Origin: Halovulum marinum
Lineage (GTDB): Bacteria; Pseudomonadota; Alphaproteobacteria; Rhodobacterales; Rhodobacteraceae
Reading direction: 5' to 3'
Length of the DNA: 64,000 nucleotides
Assembly: GCF_009697225.1 (NCBI RefSeq)
Contig: NZ_WIND01000001.1
Coordinates: 496,001-560,000 of the forward strand
Shown here piece after piece: positions 1 through 7,823 of the stretch; the stretch's first letter is position 1; each line of letters starts with the position of its first letter. The position numbers and the translations under genes were made by a program. The notes beneath the pieces are model-generated. The model was not told the origin of the DNA and searched no databases. It saw nothing but the letters and a program-made list of their open reading frames with translations.

Positions 1-557
1 AGGTCCATGCGCGTCAACTCGGGCACGTAGTGCAGCGCGACCGAGGTCACCGGATCGCCGCCGTGGGCGAAGGCGCGCTTGCCGAACTCGCCGTGCAGTT
101 CGGTCCACAGATCGTCGGGCACCGAGCGCCACAGGTTCACGCACGGCACCAGCAGGCCGCGCTCGCGCCGGACGGCGCGGATCACCTGGTCGATCAGCGG
201 ATAGTTCCCGCTGTGCCCGTTCAGGATCACCAGCCGGGTCAGCCCGTGGTCCATGAAATTGTCGAGGATGTCGCGCAGCGTGGCGCGGAACGCGTCCGCC
301 GACAGCGCGATGCCGCCGGGCACCGACCGGAAGTAGTCGGCATGGCCGAACGGCAGCGTCGGCGCGGCGATCGCCCCCGACGCGGCGGCGACCTCGGCAG
401 CCAGCGCGCGGGTCAGCATGAAGTCGCCCATCGGCGCCATCGGTCCCTGGATCTCCTGCGAGCCGAGCGGGATCAGGATCACCGGGTCCTCGGGCAGCCG
501 GTCGCGGAATTCCGGGTAGGTCATCTCTTCCAGCAGGTGCTTGCGCTTGGCGGACAT
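1..557 (-). CDS. Creatininase (creatinine amidohydrolase) family protein, 3' end outside window
   Basis: About 185 N-terminal residues are present; the gene runs off the left edge. The family comprises metal-dependent amidohydrolases such as creatininase, MftE and FAPy deformylase. Visible family features are a GSQEIQGPMAPMGD segment near residue 32 (usual form GSxEQHGPHLPLxTD), the NGHSGN loop, and AHGGDPVTS, the counterpart of HAGExETS. The usual metal-ligand histidine of EQHG is replaced by glutamine and the later glutamate by aspartate, so the metal site or substrate may differ. It lies 17 bases downstream of the TRAP permease genes on the same strand and is probably in their operon, perhaps acting on the imported compound. 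The ATG is preceded by AAGGAGTAT. Family call is firm; substrate unknown. Confidence 0.8.
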   Translation of the reverse strand, partial: MSAKRKHLLEEMTYPEFRDRLPEDPVILIPLGSQEIQGPMAPMGDFMLTRALAAEVAAASGAIAAPTLPFGHADYFRSVPGGIALSADAFRATLRDILDNFMDHGLTRLVILNGHSGNYPLIDQVIRAVRRERGLLVPCVNLWRSVPDDLWTELHGEFGKRAFAHGGDPVTSVALHYVPELTRMD

Positions 558-574
558 GGATACTCCTTGGGGCG

Positions 575-1852
575 TCAGCCCCCGAACACGAGGTTGGGCA
601 GGAACAGGCTGATGCCGGGGAACAGCACCAGCAGCGTCAGCGCCAGGAACAGCGGCACATAGAACGGCAGCATGGCGCGCACCATCTGTCCGTGGCTGAT
701 CCGGGCGATATCCTGCGCGATGAACATCAGCACCCCGACCGGGGGCGTGGCGCCGCCGATGATCAGGCTGAACACCATCAGCACGCCGAAATGCACCGGG
801 TCGATGCCGAATTCCAGCACTACCGGCACCAGGATCGGCGTCAGCACGATCTCGGCCGACGAGGCGACCATCAGCAGCCCGACCACCAGCAGCATGCCGA
901 CGATCACGAACAGCGCGATCACCGGGTTCTCGGACACCGTGGCGATGGCGTTGGCGATGGTCAGCGGCACCTGCTCGCGCACCATGATCCACGAGAACGC
1001 CGAGGCGACGGCGATGATCGACAGGATCCTTGCGGTGCCCAGCGCGGTGTTGCGGAAGGCGTACCAGACCTCGACCAGGCGCACGTTGCGGTAGACCAGC
1101 GTCAGCACCAGCCCGTACAGCACCGCGACCGCCGCCGCCTCGGTCGGCGAGAAGATCCCGAACAGGATGCCGGCGACGATGATCACCGGGAACAGGATCG
1201 CCGGTCCGCCGCCCTTGATCGCGGTGACCACCTCGGGCAGCGTCGCACGCTGGTAGCGCGGCATGTCGTTGGCGCGGGCATAGAAATAGGTGAACAGCAT
1301 CTGCGTGGCGATGATCACGAAGCCGGGCAGGATGCCGGCCAACAGCAGCCGCCCGATCGAGACATTGGCCAGCGTGCCGTAGATCACCAGCGCCACCGAA
1401 GGCGGGATCATCGGCCCGACCATCGACGAGGCGACGGTGACCGCGGCCGAGAACGGCGCCGGATAGCCTTCCTTCTTCATCGCCGGGATCAGCACCGAGC
1501 CCAGCGCCGTGGTGTCCGCGGTCGGCGAGCCGGACATCCCCGAGAAGATCAGGCTGGCAAAGATGTTCACCTGCGCCAGCCCGCCGTGGATGTGCCCGAC
1601 CAGCGCCTTGGCCATGGCGATGATCCGGTCGGTCAGCTTGCAGGCGTTCATCAGCTCGCCCGCCAGGAAGAAGAACGGGATCGCCAGGATCAGGAACGAG
1701 TTGATCGAGGCGGTCATCCGCTGCGTCATCAGCGCCAGATTGATGTCGACGGCGTAGTAGTAGACCATCGACGCGCTGCCGATGGCGAACACCAGCGGCA
1801 GGCCGAGGAACAGCAGGACCAGAAGCAGCCCGATAATCGCAAGCGTCAGCAT
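575..1852 (-). CDS. TRAP transporter large permease subunit (DctM family)
   Basis: 425 residues, a normal DctM length, hydrophobic throughout with about 12 predicted membrane segments. Typical DctM segments are visible: the SGSPTADTTALGSVLIPAM block near residue 107 and GGATPPVGVLMF near residue 365. DctM forms the sodium-driven transport channel of tripartite ATP-independent periplasmic transporters together with the small DctQ subunit and a periplasmic binding protein. It lies 15 bases downstream of its DctQ partner. No binding-protein gene is attached to this pair inside the window, so the third component is either left of the creatininase gene or elsewhere. Confidence 0.93.
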   Translation of the reverse strand: MLTLAIIGLLLVLLFLGLPLVFAIGSASMVYYYAVDINLALMTQRMTASINSFLILAIPFFFLAGELMNACKLTDRIIAMAKALVGHIHGGLAQVNIFASLIFSGMSGSPTADTTALGSVLIPAMKKEGYPAPFSAAVTVASSMVGPMIPPSVALVIYGTLANVSIGRLLLAGILPGFVIIATQMLFTYFYARANDMPRYQRATLPEVVTAIKGGGPAILFPVIIVAGILFGIFSPTEAAAVAVLYGLVLTLVYRNVRLVEVWYAFRNTALGTARILSIIAVASAFSWIMVREQVPLTIANAIATVSENPVIALFVIVGMLLVVGLLMVASSAEIVLTPILVPVVLEFGIDPVHFGVLMVFSLIIGGATPPVGVLMFIAQDIARISHGQMVRAMLPFYVPLFLALTLLVLFPGISLFLPNLVFGG

Positions 1853-1867
1853 TCGGTGTTTCGCGCC

Positions 1868-2374
1868 TTACATCGGGTCTTCGTGGCCGTAGCCGGGATC
1901 GGTGCGGCGGTGCCGCGGGCGGACATAGAAGATCCGCCCCAGGATCGCGGCGATCATCAGGCCGGCGCCCACGGTGGCGGCCAGCCGGATGATGCCGGCC
2001 GGCAGCGGCAGGGCCGACAACTCCTGCATGTTCTCGATCCGGACCAGCTTGACGCTGGTCCAGCCGAGGATCGACAGGAAGCCGATCGAGATCGCCGCGT
2101 TCAGCCAGCGCACCGCGGCGCGGAGGCCGGCGGGCAGCTTGATGTAGAGCACGTCGACGTTCAGGTGCCGCCCGTCCCAGCACACCGCGGCGGCGCCGAC
2201 GAAGGCGATCCATACGATCAGCAGCTTGACCAGCTCCTCGCTCCAGACCAGCGGCGCATTGAAGAAATAACGCAGCCCGATCTGCAGCAGGGTGATCGCC
2301 ACCACCACCGCCAGGGTGACGCCGACGGCGACGCGCAGCGGCAGGGCCAGGTCCAGGGGTCTATCGTCTTTCAC
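1868..2374 (-). CDS. TRAP transporter small permease subunit (DctQ family)
   Basis: 168 residues with four predicted membrane helices, the standard DctQ architecture. It has the family's conserved region around VWSEELVKLLIVWIAFVGAA (residues about 38-57). It starts at a GTG codon, with GGAG about 12 bases upstream. It is the first gene of a DctQ-DctM-creatininase transcription unit divergent from a LysR-family gene, which is the usual arrangement for a regulator controlling a neighbouring catabolic operon. Substrate cannot be read from the sequence. Confidence 0.9.
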   Translation of the reverse strand: MKDDRPLDLALPLRVAVGVTLAVVVAITLLQIGLRYFFNAPLVWSEELVKLLIVWIAFVGAAAVCWDGRHLNVDVLYIKLPAGLRAAVRWLNAAISIGFLSILGWTSVKLVRIENMQELSALPLPAGIIRLAATVGAGLMIAAILGRIFYVRPRHRRTDPGYGHEDPM

Positions 2375-2479
2375 GTCACACCGCTCCGATCTGGCAGCAT
2401 CCGAGCATGACGCCGACTGGATTGTCCAATATATTTATCAACGCCATTATGTTGTCTCAGGTATCAATCAGGACCCCCA

Positions 2480-3412
2480 ATGCTTCCCGTCGAGAACATC
2501 GAGATCCGCCATCTGCGCTATTTCCTGCGCGTCGCCGAGGAGCTGCATTTCGGCCGCGCCGCCGAGATGCTGGGGGTGTCGCAGGCGCCGCTGAGCCAGC
2601 AGATCCGCCAGCTGGAGGAGCGCATCGGCGTGCGCCTGTTCGACCGTACCACCCGCACCGTCCGGCTGACCCCGGCGGGCACCGCGCTCTACGACCATGC
2701 GCAGGAGGTGCTGAGCACGCTCGAGGGCGGCATCCGCTCGGCCCAGGCGGCGGGCGGGCTGACCTCGGGCACGCTCAAGCTGGGCGCGGTCTATGTCGCG
2801 GTGTTCACCTTCATGAGCGCGGCGATGCGCGACTTCGCGAGCCGCAACCCGCAGGTGCGGCTGGACATGCAGATCCACACCACCGAAGAGCAGCTGGCGC
2901 TGCTGAAGGACCGGCGCATCGACGTCGCCTTCGTGCGCCCGCCGCGCACCGCCGCCGGCATCGCCTACCGCGAGGTGCACCGCGAGGGCTTCGTCGCGGC
3001 GCTGCCGGCGGAATCGCCGCTGGCGCGCAAGCCGGACCTGGGCTTCGCCGATTTCCGCGACCAGCGCTTCGTCACCTATTCCTCGATCGTCGGCGCCAGC
3101 TACCAGGACGTGGTGATCCAGCATTGCCGCAAGGCCGGCTACCGCCCCAACGTGGTGCAGGAGGTCAGCCACACCCACACCATCGTCACCATGGTCGCCG
3201 CCGGCATCGGCATCGGCATCGTGCCGGCCTGGGTCGAGCTGACGCCGATGCGCGGCGTGGTCTACCGCCCGCTGACCGAGCTGCCGCGCGCCGTGGCCCT
3301 GGTCGTCGCCTGGCGCGAGGACAGCATGAACCCGTTCGTCCGCGACTTCGTCGACTGCACGCTGGCCGCCGCCAGGGCCGAGGCGGCGCGGCGCGCCGGG
3401 GGCGGCGACTGA
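2480..3412 (+). CDS. LysR-family transcriptional regulator
   Basis: 310 residues. The N-terminal winged helix-turn-helix is typical: IRHLRYFLRVAEELHFGRAA, then LGVSQAPLSQQIRQLEERIG and LFDRTTRTVRLTPAG. The rest is a periplasmic-binding-protein-like effector domain of the CbnR/BenM type, a group that commonly senses aromatic acids. The start chosen puts the HTH at the usual distance from the N-terminus. It is divergent from the TRAP permease/creatininase unit across a 105-base AT-rich gap (2375-2479) and most likely controls it. Effector unknown. Confidence 0.93.
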   Translation: MLPVENIEIRHLRYFLRVAEELHFGRAAEMLGVSQAPLSQQIRQLEERIGVRLFDRTTRTVRLTPAGTALYDHAQEVLSTLEGGIRSAQAAGGLTSGTLKLGAVYVAVFTFMSAAMRDFASRNPQVRLDMQIHTTEEQLALLKDRRIDVAFVRPPRTAAGIAYREVHREGFVAALPAESPLARKPDLGFADFRDQRFVTYSSIVGASYQDVVIQHCRKAGYRPNVVQEVSHTHTIVTMVAAGIGIGIVPAWVELTPMRGVVYRPLTELPRAVALVVAWREDSMNPFVRDFVDCTLAAARAEAARRAGGGD

Positions 3413-3450
3413 GACGCGCCGCGCGTACCGCCGGCGCGCCGCGGCAGACG

Positions 3451-3972
3451 CTAGCGGATGAACTGGTCGACGTAATCCGCGCCGAGGCCGACATCGGTAT
3501 AGTGCTTGCGGCACATCTCGATCTTGGTGAACACGTCCTCGAAGCCCAGGTGCTTGCCCCAGGGATCGACGTAGTACATCACGCCGTTGACCTGAAACAG
3601 GGTCATCATCTCGTCGACGTCCTCGGGCACGACCAGGGTATGCGTCTCGCCCGGCGGCTCGTAGACATAGCCGCCCTCGGTGGCGACCCAGTCGTGCTCC
3701 AGATACCGCCAGCGGCCCTTCAGCACGAAGCCGTGGACCGGGTTCGGGTGGCGGTGGCGGCTGAGCACGCCCGAGCGCTGCACCTTGAGGATGTTCACCC
3801 AGTAGCCCTGGCTGGCGTTCAGGCACAGCGGGCGGAAGAACACGTTCTCGGCCTGGGGCACCCAGACCCGGTCGTCCTGCGGCACGGCGTCGGGGACGAC
3901 GATGTCGCGGCCGGCCTCGGCGGGCATCGGCAACTGGTAGGGCATGCGGGCCTGATCTTCGGTCTGGCTCAT
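3451..3972 (-). CDS. Cupin-domain protein, 2,4'-dihydroxyacetophenone dioxygenase-like
   Basis: 173 residues, a single cupin domain. The metal-binding motif 1 is RHRHPNPVHGFVLKGRW (about residues 72-88: His, His, then the conserved glycine turn) and motif 2 is PPGETHTLVVP (about 110-120). The overall pattern resembles 2,4'-dihydroxyacetophenone dioxygenase and its many uncharacterised relatives, which are non-haem iron cupins that cleave C-C bonds. It is the last gene of the GntR-SDR-RraA-cupin unit and lies 10 bases after the RraA-like gene. The dioxygenase name is by family resemblance; a non-enzymatic cupin role is possible. Confidence 0.75.
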   Translation of the reverse strand: MSQTEDQARMPYQLPMPAEAGRDIVVPDAVPQDDRVWVPQAENVFFRPLCLNASQGYWVNILKVQRSGVLSRHRHPNPVHGFVLKGRWRYLEHDWVATEGGYVYEPPGETHTLVVPEDVDEMMTLFQVNGVMYYVDPWGKHLGFEDVFTKIEMCRKHYTDVGLGADYVDQFIR

Positions 3973-3982
3973 GGTTCGGTCC

Positions 3983-4663
3983 TCACATCACGCCAAAGGT
4001 TTCCAGCGCCTGCGCGGCGGACATGCCGCCCCTGATCGCGCGCTCGACTTCGGTCTCGGTCTCGGCCTTGTCGACGGCGCGGCGGATGGCCTCGGCCTCG
4101 GCCTCGCGCGGGATCACCAGCACGCCCTCGCGGTCGCCGAACAGCAGCGCGCCCGGCTGGATCCGCACGCCGTCGATCTCGATCGCGCAGCGGTAGTCGA
4201 TGACCTTGCCGCGCGGCCCCTGGTCCTGGGCATAGACGCCGCGGCAGAAGGTGGGAAAGCCCAGCGCCTCGATCCCGGCGGCGTCGCGGACATAGCCGTC
4301 GAGGATCGCACTGGCGGCCTTCAGGTAGGTGGCGCGGGTCGCCATCAGCTCGCCCCATAGCGCGTAGCGCAGCGCGGCGCCGGTGGCGACATAGATCTCG
4401 CCAGGCCTGAGGTCGTCGAGCGCCTCAAGCATCAGCCCGAAGGGCTTGCGCGACAGCGGCCCGGCGGCGGCCTCGGGCGCGTCGTCGAAAATGTCCGCCT
4501 CGAGCACCGGCATGGCGCGGCCGGCGATCTTCATCCCCGGCTGCAGCGGCGCGATGCCGGCGGGCAGGAACTGCCGGCGCAGGCCCATCTGGTCCAGCAC
4601 GTCGCCGACCACGGCGGTGAACAGCCGGGTCTCGAGCAGCTCGAAAAGTTCGGTATCGGTCAT
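3983..4663 (-). CDS. RraA-family protein (4-hydroxy-4-methyl-2-oxoglutarate / oxaloacetate aldolase-like)
   Basis: About 226 residues. The family contains class II divalent-metal pyruvate aldolases (HMG/CHA aldolase), oxaloacetate decarboxylases and the RNase E inhibitor RraA. Visible features are TAVVGDVLDQMGLRRQFLP near the N-terminus, GELMATRATYLKA in the middle, and GVRIQPGALLFGDREGVLVI, which holds the usual metal/substrate region. An in-frame ATG lies 33 bases further upstream, but the start at 4663 is preferred because GGGGAAAG sits 4 bases before it, just after the SDR stop codon. Placement between an SDR and a cupin dioxygenase suggests a catabolic aldolase rather than an RNase E regulator. 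Confidence 0.85.
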   Translation of the reverse strand: MTDTELFELLETRLFTAVVGDVLDQMGLRRQFLPAGIAPLQPGMKIAGRAMPVLEADIFDDAPEAAAGPLSRKPFGLMLEALDDLRPGEIYVATGAALRYALWGELMATRATYLKAASAILDGYVRDAAGIEALGFPTFCRGVYAQDQGPRGKVIDYRCAIEIDGVRIQPGALLFGDREGVLVIPREAEAEAIRRAVDKAETETEVERAIRGGMSAAQALETFGVM

Positions 4664-4673
4664 GTCTTTCCCC

Positions 4674-5369
4674 TCATACGGCAGAATATCCGCCATCCAC
4701 CGGCAGGATCGCCCCGGTGACGAAGCCGGCGGCGTCGGATGCCAGGAACAGCGCCGGGCCGGCCAGGTCCCCGGGCTGGCCCCAGCGCCCCATCGGCGTG
4801 CGCTGCAGGATGGCGCGCGAGCGTTCCCTGTCCTCGCCCAGAGCCCGCGTCAGCGCGGTCGAGATCCAGCCGGGGGCAAGGGCGTTGACCCGGATCCGGT
4901 CGGGCGCCCAGGCCACGGCCAGCGATTTGGTCAGTTGGCCTATGCCGCCCTTGGAGGCGGCATAGGCCGGCGAGGTCGGGCTGCCGAAGAACGTCAGCAT
5001 CGAGGCGATGTTGATGACGCAGCCGCCGGCCGCCTTCAGCGCCGGATGCGCGGCGGCGCAGCAGCGCTGGGTGCCGTTCAGGTTGATGTCCACCACGTCG
5101 GCAAAGCCGGCGGGGGTGAACTCGGCGCCGCCGCGAAGGATGACGCCGGCGGCATTCACCAGCACGTCGATCCGCGCGAACGGGGCGAAGAACGCCTCGA
5201 CGCCGGCGCCGTCGCGTACGTCGAGTTGCGCGAAGGCGATGCCGTCGGCGCGGTCGCCGGGCAGTTCGTGCCCGGTGGCGGTGACGGTGTCCCCGGTGGC
5301 GGCGAAACCCTCGGCGATGGCGCGGCCGATACCGGTCGTGCCGCCGACGACGATGACGGTGCGGCTCAT
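4674..5369 (-). CDS. Short-chain dehydrogenase/reductase (SDR)
   Basis: 231 residues, a classical SDR. It shows the cofactor motif VVGGTTGIGRAIA (about residues 6-18), NAAG, the catalytic serine in INIASML and the YAASK active-site tyrosine/lysine, with a VDGGYS-type C-terminus. These enzymes oxidise or reduce hydroxyl/keto groups with NAD(P). Its ATG overlaps the stop of the 52-codon frame upstream (ATGA), and its own stop lies 10 bases before the RraA-like start, so translation of this unit is tightly coupled. It has GAAAGGGG 6 bases before the ATG. Substrate unknown. Confidence 0.9.
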   Translation of the reverse strand: MSRTVIVVGGTTGIGRAIAEGFAATGDTVTATGHELPGDRADGIAFAQLDVRDGAGVEAFFAPFARIDVLVNAAGVILRGGAEFTPAGFADVVDINLNGTQRCCAAAHPALKAAGGCVINIASMLTFFGSPTSPAYAASKGGIGQLTKSLAVAWAPDRIRVNALAPGWISTALTRALGEDRERSRAILQRTPMGRWGQPGDLAGPALFLASDAAGFVTGAILPVDGGYSAV

Positions 5370-5524
5370 GCAAATCCCCTTTCAACTTGCGGACGGCGCG
5401 TCTTGCGCGGCGAGACGGCGATCGGCGCCACCCGGACCAGCAGCGTTACCGCGCCCGGGGCGCCGCCGATCGGGCGGGTGCGGAATACCATCAACTGCCC
5501 GTCCGACGTGATGATGGACGTCAT
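5366..5524 (-). CDS. Very small hypothetical protein, 52 residues
   Basis: Reads MTSIITSDGQLMVFRTRPIG at the start, with a valine/leucine-rich middle and a basic C-terminal third (SPRKTRRPQVERGFA). Its ATG overlaps the stop of the 42-codon frame upstream, and its stop overlaps the ATG of the SDR, both as ATGA. It resembles no family I recognise. The tight packing argues for translation, but it could instead be the residue of a frameshifted gene split across the two small frames. Confidence 0.45.
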   Translation of the reverse strand: MTSIITSDGQLMVFRTRPIGGAPGAVTLLVRVAPIAVSPRKTRRPQVERGFA

Positions 5525-5649
5525 GACGTTCCGCCGTTGTTCGGCAGCATCGGAAGCGGCAGCCCCGGCACCACGACCGGAAAGCCCACCGGCGCCGCAT
5601 GACCGACAATGCCGCCGGCGCCGGTAGGGGTGACGCGCTTGGTCTTCAT
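5521..5649 (-). CDS. Very small hypothetical protein, 42 residues
   Basis: Starts MKTKRVTPTGAGGIVGHAAP and continues as a proline/glycine/valine-rich stretch ending NNGGTS. A good ribosome binding site (GGAGAG, 6 bases before the ATG) lies just after the stop of the GntR gene, and its own stop overlaps the next small frame. No recognised family. It could be a genuine small protein, a coupling leader, or the first part of a broken gene. Confidence 0.45.
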   Translation of the reverse strand: MKTKRVTPTGAGGIVGHAAPVGFPVVVPGLPLPMLPNNGGTS

Positions 5650-5676
5650 CAGGTGCTCTCCGTTGCCCGAAGTCGG

Positions 5677-6432
5677 TCAGTCGTCGTCGCCCACGCCGGG
5701 CTGCGCCGCGGCCGCGGGGGCGAACATCAGATCGGTGTCGCACTCGGCCTGCCGCAGCAGCTGCTCCATCGCGCGGCGCGCGCCATCGGGGTCACGCCCG
5801 GCGACGCGGTCCAGAACCGCGTGGTGATTGGGGATGTTGCGGCGGAAGTTGCCGGGAACGGAGATCAGCGCGTCGAAATTCGTGCGCAGCGCCTGCATGA
5901 TCGCCCGGGCGATGCAGGCGATGAACCTGTTGCCCGCGGCGTCGGCCACCGCCAGGTGGAAGGCCAGGTCTGCCTCGACCGATGCGGCGCGGTCCTCGCC
6001 CTCGGCGGCCTGCTCCATCCGGGCGACGAGGTCAGCGATCGCGGCCAGCTGCGTCTCGGTGCGGTTGCGCGCGGCGTCGGCGGCGGCGAAGGGTTCGAGC
6101 ATCGCGCGGACGCGAAGGATCTCGCGCATGAAGGCCGGGTCGGTGCCGGCCGGGCCGGTGGACCATTCGATCAGCTCGATGTCCAGCGCGTTCCAGCGCT
6201 CGCTCGGCAGCACCTTCGTGCCGCGGCGCGGCGCCACCTCGACCATGCCCTTGGCGACCAGAAGGCGCATCGCCTCGCGCAGGGTGTTGCGCGAAACCGA
6301 GAACATCGCCGCCAGTTCCGCCTCGAGCGGCAGCCGGTCGCCCTCGCCGAAGGAGCCGCGGATGATCGCGGTCCCGATCGCGCGCGCTGCGGCGCGCGAG
6401 CCGGACACCCATGGCTGTGGCGTGGCGATCAC
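5677..6432 (-). CDS. GntR-family transcriptional regulator (FadR/FCD subfamily)
   Basis: 251 residues. The N-terminal GntR winged helix is clear: GDRLPLEAELAAMFSVSRNT, then LREAMRLLVAKGMVEVAPRRGT. The C-terminal part is an all-helical FCD domain with metal/effector histidines in FHLAVADAAGN and the PNHHAVLDRVAGRD segment. FCD regulators usually repress sugar-acid or organic-acid catabolic operons and are released by a pathway intermediate. The start is GTG, with GGGGGAA 5 bases upstream. It heads the small ORFs-SDR-RraA-cupin unit and is divergent from the TakP-like binding protein, so it probably controls both. Confidence 0.92.
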   Translation of the reverse strand: MIATPQPWVSGSRAAARAIGTAIIRGSFGEGDRLPLEAELAAMFSVSRNTLREAMRLLVAKGMVEVAPRRGTKVLPSERWNALDIELIEWSTGPAGTDPAFMREILRVRAMLEPFAAADAARNRTETQLAAIADLVARMEQAAEGEDRAASVEADLAFHLAVADAAGNRFIACIARAIMQALRTNFDALISVPGNFRRNIPNHHAVLDRVAGRDPDGARRAMEQLLRQAECDTDLMFAPAAAAQPGVGDDD

Positions 6433-6491
6433 GTTTCCCCCATCTGGCCGTATCCGCGCACGGTGGTGTCGGCACGCCCATTTTGGTAGGA

Positions 6492-6520
6492 TGAATACGC
6501 CCCGCGCGCGACATTGTCAA
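6492..6520 (-). promoter_or_regulatory. Likely sigma-70 promoter of the GntR operon
   Basis: On the minus strand a perfect TTGACA (6520-6515) is followed after exactly 17 bases by TATTCA (6497-6492), a fair -10 match, about 60 bases upstream of the GntR GTG. It lies in the 233-base divergent gap shared with the TRAP binding-protein gene. No convincing GntR-type dyad was picked out by eye. Confidence 0.5.
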
Positions 6521-6665
6521 TCCCCGCGTTTCGGCGGGACTGCGGCCACCGCGGGTCGCAGCGCCGCTCTGCTATGGACAAGGGGGGACCACTGTGAAAA
6601 CCATGACCCGCTTCCCGGCGGCAGCGATCCTGCCGCGGGATACTGATATTCTGGGAGGACACTCA

Positions 6666-7751
6666 ATGGATCGCCGCAAGTTCATCAGCAGCGCCGCGCT
6701 GGGCGCGGGCGCAACGGCTCTGGCTGCGCCGGCCATCGCGCAGGACAAGATCACCTGGCGCATGGTCACCACCTGGCCGAAGAATTTCCCGGGCCTGGGG
6801 GTCGGCGCGCAACGCCTGGCCGACCGCATCACCGCCGCCTCGGGCGGCCGCCTTTCGGTGCAGGTCTACTCGGCCGGCGAGCTGGTGCCGCCGCTGCAGT
6901 CGCTGGACGCGGTCATCGACGGCACCGCCGAGATGAGCCACGGCGCCGCCTACTACTGGCAGAACAAGTCGACCGCGCTGTCCTTCTTCACCGGCGTGCC
7001 CTTCGGCATGACCGCGCGCGAACTGACCGCCTGGGTCCGCTACATGGGCGGCCAGGAGCTGTGGGACGAGATCTACGACCAGTTCGGCGTCAAGGGCTTC
7101 CTGTCGGGCAACACCGGCACCCAGGCCGGCGGCTGGTTCCGCGAGGAGCTGACCGGCCTCGACGACATCAAGGGCCTGCGTTTCCGCACCCCCGGCCTTG
7201 GCGGCCGCGTGTGGGAGAAGCTGGGCGCCACCGTCACCAACATGGCCGGCGGCGAGATCTTCCAGGCGCTGCAGTCGGGCACGCTGGACGCCGCCGAGTT
7301 CGTCGGCCCGTACAACGACCTGGCGCTGGGCTTCTACCAGGTGGCGAAGAACTACTACTTCCCCTCTTTCGTCGAGCCTGGCCTGGCGACCGAACTGGTC
7401 GTCGACAAGTCCAAGTTCGCCGAACTGCCCGAGGACCTGCAGGCGATCGTGGAATTCGTCTGCGCGGCCGAATACGACCAGGTCGCCTCGGACTTCTATG
7501 CCAACGATCCGCGCGCGCTGCAGACGCTGGTCAACGACCACGGCGTGAACGTGCGGCAGTTCCCGGAAGAGATCGTCCAGGCCGGCGCGCAGGCGTCGAA
7601 GGAGCTGATCCAGGAGCTGCAGGACAGCGACGACGATCTGACCCAGCGCACCACCGCCAGCTTCCTCGAGGCGCTGAAGCTTCTGCGCAACCGCACCGAG
7701 ACCATCGACGGCACCTTCGTTGCCGCCCGTGCGCAGTACTTCGACCTCTGA
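6666..7751 (+). CDS. TRAP transporter periplasmic substrate-binding protein (DctP family, TakP-like)
   Basis: 361 residues from the chosen start. The N-terminus is a Tat signal (DRRKFISSAALGAG, cleaved near AAPAIAQ), followed by the mature DctP fold. Segments shared with the alpha-keto acid binder TakP of Rhodobacter are visible: VYSAGELVPPLQSLDAV, GNTGTQAGGWFREE, GLRFRTPGLGGRVWEKLG with the ligand-carboxylate arginine, and FVGPYNDLALGFY. The start is set by GGGAGGA 7 bases before the ATG; an in-frame ATG 72 bases upstream would spoil the signal peptide. The DctM/DctQ pair at 8482-10439, on the opposite strand, is its likely partner. Ligand probably an organic acid, by analogy. Confidence 0.9.
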   Translation: MDRRKFISSAALGAGATALAAPAIAQDKITWRMVTTWPKNFPGLGVGAQRLADRITAASGGRLSVQVYSAGELVPPLQSLDAVIDGTAEMSHGAAYYWQNKSTALSFFTGVPFGMTARELTAWVRYMGGQELWDEIYDQFGVKGFLSGNTGTQAGGWFREELTGLDDIKGLRFRTPGLGGRVWEKLGATVTNMAGGEIFQALQSGTLDAAEFVGPYNDLALGFYQVAKNYYFPSFVEPGLATELVVDKSKFAELPEDLQAIVEFVCAAEYDQVASDFYANDPRALQTLVNDHGVNVRQFPEEIVQAGAQASKELIQELQDSDDDLTQRTTASFLEALKLLRNRTETIDGTFVAARAQYFDL

Positions 7752-7772
7752 TCGCGGCCCACATATCGAACG

Positions 7773-7801
7773 AAAAGGCCCGGGCGCTCGTCCGGGCTTT
7801 T
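7773..7801 (+). terminator. Rho-independent terminator between convergent genes
   Basis: AAAGGCCCGG, an 8-base loop, then CCGGGCTTTT form a ten-pair stem ending in T residues. The A-run on the left lets it serve the gene on the other strand as well. It lies 21 bases after the TRAP binding-protein stop. Confidence 0.8.
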
Positions 7802-7823
7802 GCCTGCAGGGCGCGTCCGTCGC

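Noticed and set aside
692-2410. Long open frame (over 500 codons) on the plus strand across the TRAP permease genes
   Set aside because: Its translation is Arg/Asp/His-rich low-complexity sequence typical of the antisense frame of GC-rich genes; the minus strand encodes clear DctM and DctQ proteins.
2468-3826. Minus-strand frame opposite the LysR gene
   Set aside because: Antisense shadow: no family features, and the plus strand has a complete LysR protein. Similar long shadows opposite topA, rnr, mltB and ffh were dropped for the same reason.
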